Source: Arsukibacterium sp. UBA5043 (GTDB lineage: Bacteria; Pseudomonadota; Gammaproteobacteria; Enterobacterales; Alteromonadaceae). Taken from it: a DNA stretch of 64,000 nucleotides. Where the stretch lies: assembly GCA_002415085.1 (NCBI GenBank), contig DIBV01000009.1, positions 47,839 through 111,838 on the forward strand, in the 5' to 3' direction. Below the pieces are notes generated by a model. It saw only the letters and a program-made list of their open reading frames with translations. It had not been told where the DNA came from and did not search any database. Positions 62,980-64,000 of this stretch are shown one piece after another. The position numbers and the translations under genes were made by a program. Positions within the stretch are counted from its first letter, which is position 1, and every line of letters begins with the position of its first letter.

Positions 62980-64000
62980 ATGGCTAACGTATTACAAGTC
63001 GATGGATTAAGAAGTGGACTTCCTACTCTTCGTAATTGGGATGAGAAAATACAGTTGTATTACGATGAGACTAATAACATAAGACGATTGACGCTAACGG
63101 AAGTAGGTCTCAATGCATCAATAAGCCCATTTGTTATTGCGGGCATTGCCATTCGAAATGGTGGGCTTCCTGAGTCGAGTGAAGAAACTCTCCGGCATTT
63201 ATTGAGTATCCAAAAATCTGCTAAAGAGATAAAGTACAAACATCTAGCTGGCAGCAGCTACGAAGATGCATTGGGGTCTGAAAAGGTCTCTGTGCTCTTG
63301 AGCTGGCTGTTAGATAATAATATTTACATTCATTATTCTATTCTTGATATTCTGTATTGGTCAATTCTTGATATCATTGAATCACTCATGCCTGGAGACC
63401 CACTGCGGATAGCAGCTTTTCATCATGAACTTAAGTCAGAACTTTATTATTTTGTCAGGCAAAACCCTTCTGAATTTCTAAGGTTGTTGGTGAGCTACGC
63501 ATATCCAAATATAGAGCGGTCTCAGGTTTCCTCATTTCTTGACGAGATTTCTAATTTCCTAGATGATCAAGAGGTGGAAGATCGAAGTCTAGCAACCACT
63601 ATTCTAAAACAAACGATTTCTCAGGCTTCACGTTATACAGGATTAGAGCTTCAATTTTTGCACGACAACGAGCCTGGCGAACTGATTGGAGATTTTTCTG
63701 TTCACTTTTTACACTGCACCTATCTGTTCAAAAACGCATCGCATACATTTGATAAAGAAACATATGTAGAGAAGATTCTAGCTAACTTGGAACTTCGTGA
63801 CGGAGCAAACAAACTGAATTATAAATTTATAGATTCTAAGGAGAGTTTAGGCGTCCAGATCTCTGACGTGATAGCAGGGCTTATAGGGAGGCACTTTGGT
63901 TTTATTAGTGAACATACGCTTCCTGTTTTACGGGAAAAAAAGGAGAATTTTTCTCAAGTTCAGCTGCATAACTTAAGTCTTGTCACCGGCAATGTAAAAC
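62980..64000 (+). CDS. DUF3800 protein (cut by window edge)
   Basis: The frame is open from ATG 62980, preceded by AAAAAGGA, to the window end, giving 340 residues so far. The N-terminal acidic motif KIQLYYDETNNIRRLTLTEV and the late DSKESLGVQISDVIAGLIG are the two conserved acidic blocks of DUF3800, a family often found in defence islands and thought to be a nuclease fold. It is the fourth gene of a same-direction run with the QxK nuclease and CoiA-like proteins. Confidence 0.7.
   Translation, partial: MANVLQVDGLRSGLPTLRNWDEKIQLYYDETNNIRRLTLTEVGLNASISPFVIAGIAIRNGGLPESSEETLRHLLSIQKSAKEIKYKHLAGSSYEDALGSEKVSVLLSWLLDNNIYIHYSILDILYWSILDIIESLMPGDPLRIAAFHHELKSELYYFVRQNPSEFLRLLVSYAYPNIERSQVSSFLDEISNFLDDQEVEDRSLATTILKQTISQASRYTGLELQFLHDNEPGELIGDFSVHFLHCTYLFKNASHTFDKETYVEKILANLELRDGANKLNYKFIDSKESLGVQISDVIAGLIGRHFGFISEHTLPVLREKKENFSQVQLHNLSLVTGNVK

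Overview
The window looks like the chromosome of an aerobic, free-living gammaproteobacterium of the Rheinheimera / Alishewanella / Arsukibacterium type. This rests on gene content and protein style (PepD, Pcm, fatty acid cis/trans isomerase, DUF502, RND efflux, PEP-CTERM-tagged protease, alternative oxidase); no rRNA or other decisive marker is present. The window has two parts, joined near 34.2 kb.

Positions 1-34,150 read as ordinary chromosome. From the left: a TPR protein and a GGDEF-EAL protein; an OapA/MepM-like M23 peptidase; a large orphan membrane protein; an EamA transporter; a TetR regulator divergent from a complete RND efflux operon (adaptor, pump, outer-membrane channel) with two matching operator palindromes between them; a patch of small, partly decayed genes including a Tse2-like toxin with a partner; LysE; a cti-DUF2891-DUF502 operon; an orphan phage tail-sheath-like gene; pepD; an alternative oxidase; a GAF-GGDEF protein; a secreted PEP-CTERM serine protease; a peptidoglycan amidase; a sulfur operon (two YeeE/YedE half-proteins plus an MBL-rhodanese protein); an erythromycin-esterase-family gene; and pcm.

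At 34,215-34,259 lies the 3' part (anticodon loop to CCA) of a tRNA-Ile(CAU)-type gene on the minus strand, followed by a P4-type integrase. This is the left edge of a genomic island that continues to the right end of the window. Its visible cargo is: a secreted/membrane protein pair; an AlpA-like regulator with a broken plasmid-type repA; a GIY-YIG/DUF4041 protein; a Gabija pair (OLD nuclease + UvrD-like helicase) followed by a KAP-type P-loop NTPase; a second tyrosine recombinase with a small HTH partner; a hydrolase-like pair; a NYN-LOTUS protein; a membrane beta-rich protein coupled to a stand-alone GT51 transglycosylase; a chimera of the NrdA N-terminus; a lipoprotein/XRE pair; and a right-hand cluster made of a 1179-residue QxK-nuclease protein, a CoiA-like protein, a small protein and a DUF3800 protein.

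The most unusual feature is an exact 18-bp palindrome, AATTTGGCATGCCAAATT, present eight times and only inside the island (38611, 39079, 46915, 48483, 48607, 55001, 55260, 56457). It divides the island into modules. Genes on either strand end at, or within about 26 bp of, the palindromes: stop-to-palindrome distances are 0, 1, 1, 5, 15, 15 and 26 nt for seven reading frames. One copy is extended to a perfect 30-bp palindrome that overlaps the stop codon of the second tyrosine recombinase. That recombinase operon faces a 58-codon reading frame and a long perfect hairpin, a layout reminiscent of an integron platform. I propose, as inference, a cassette-like exchange system whose cargo is largely defence genes. 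An operator role for the neighbouring XRE protein is less likely, because that gene has its own paired operator (CTAAG-N5-CTTAG).
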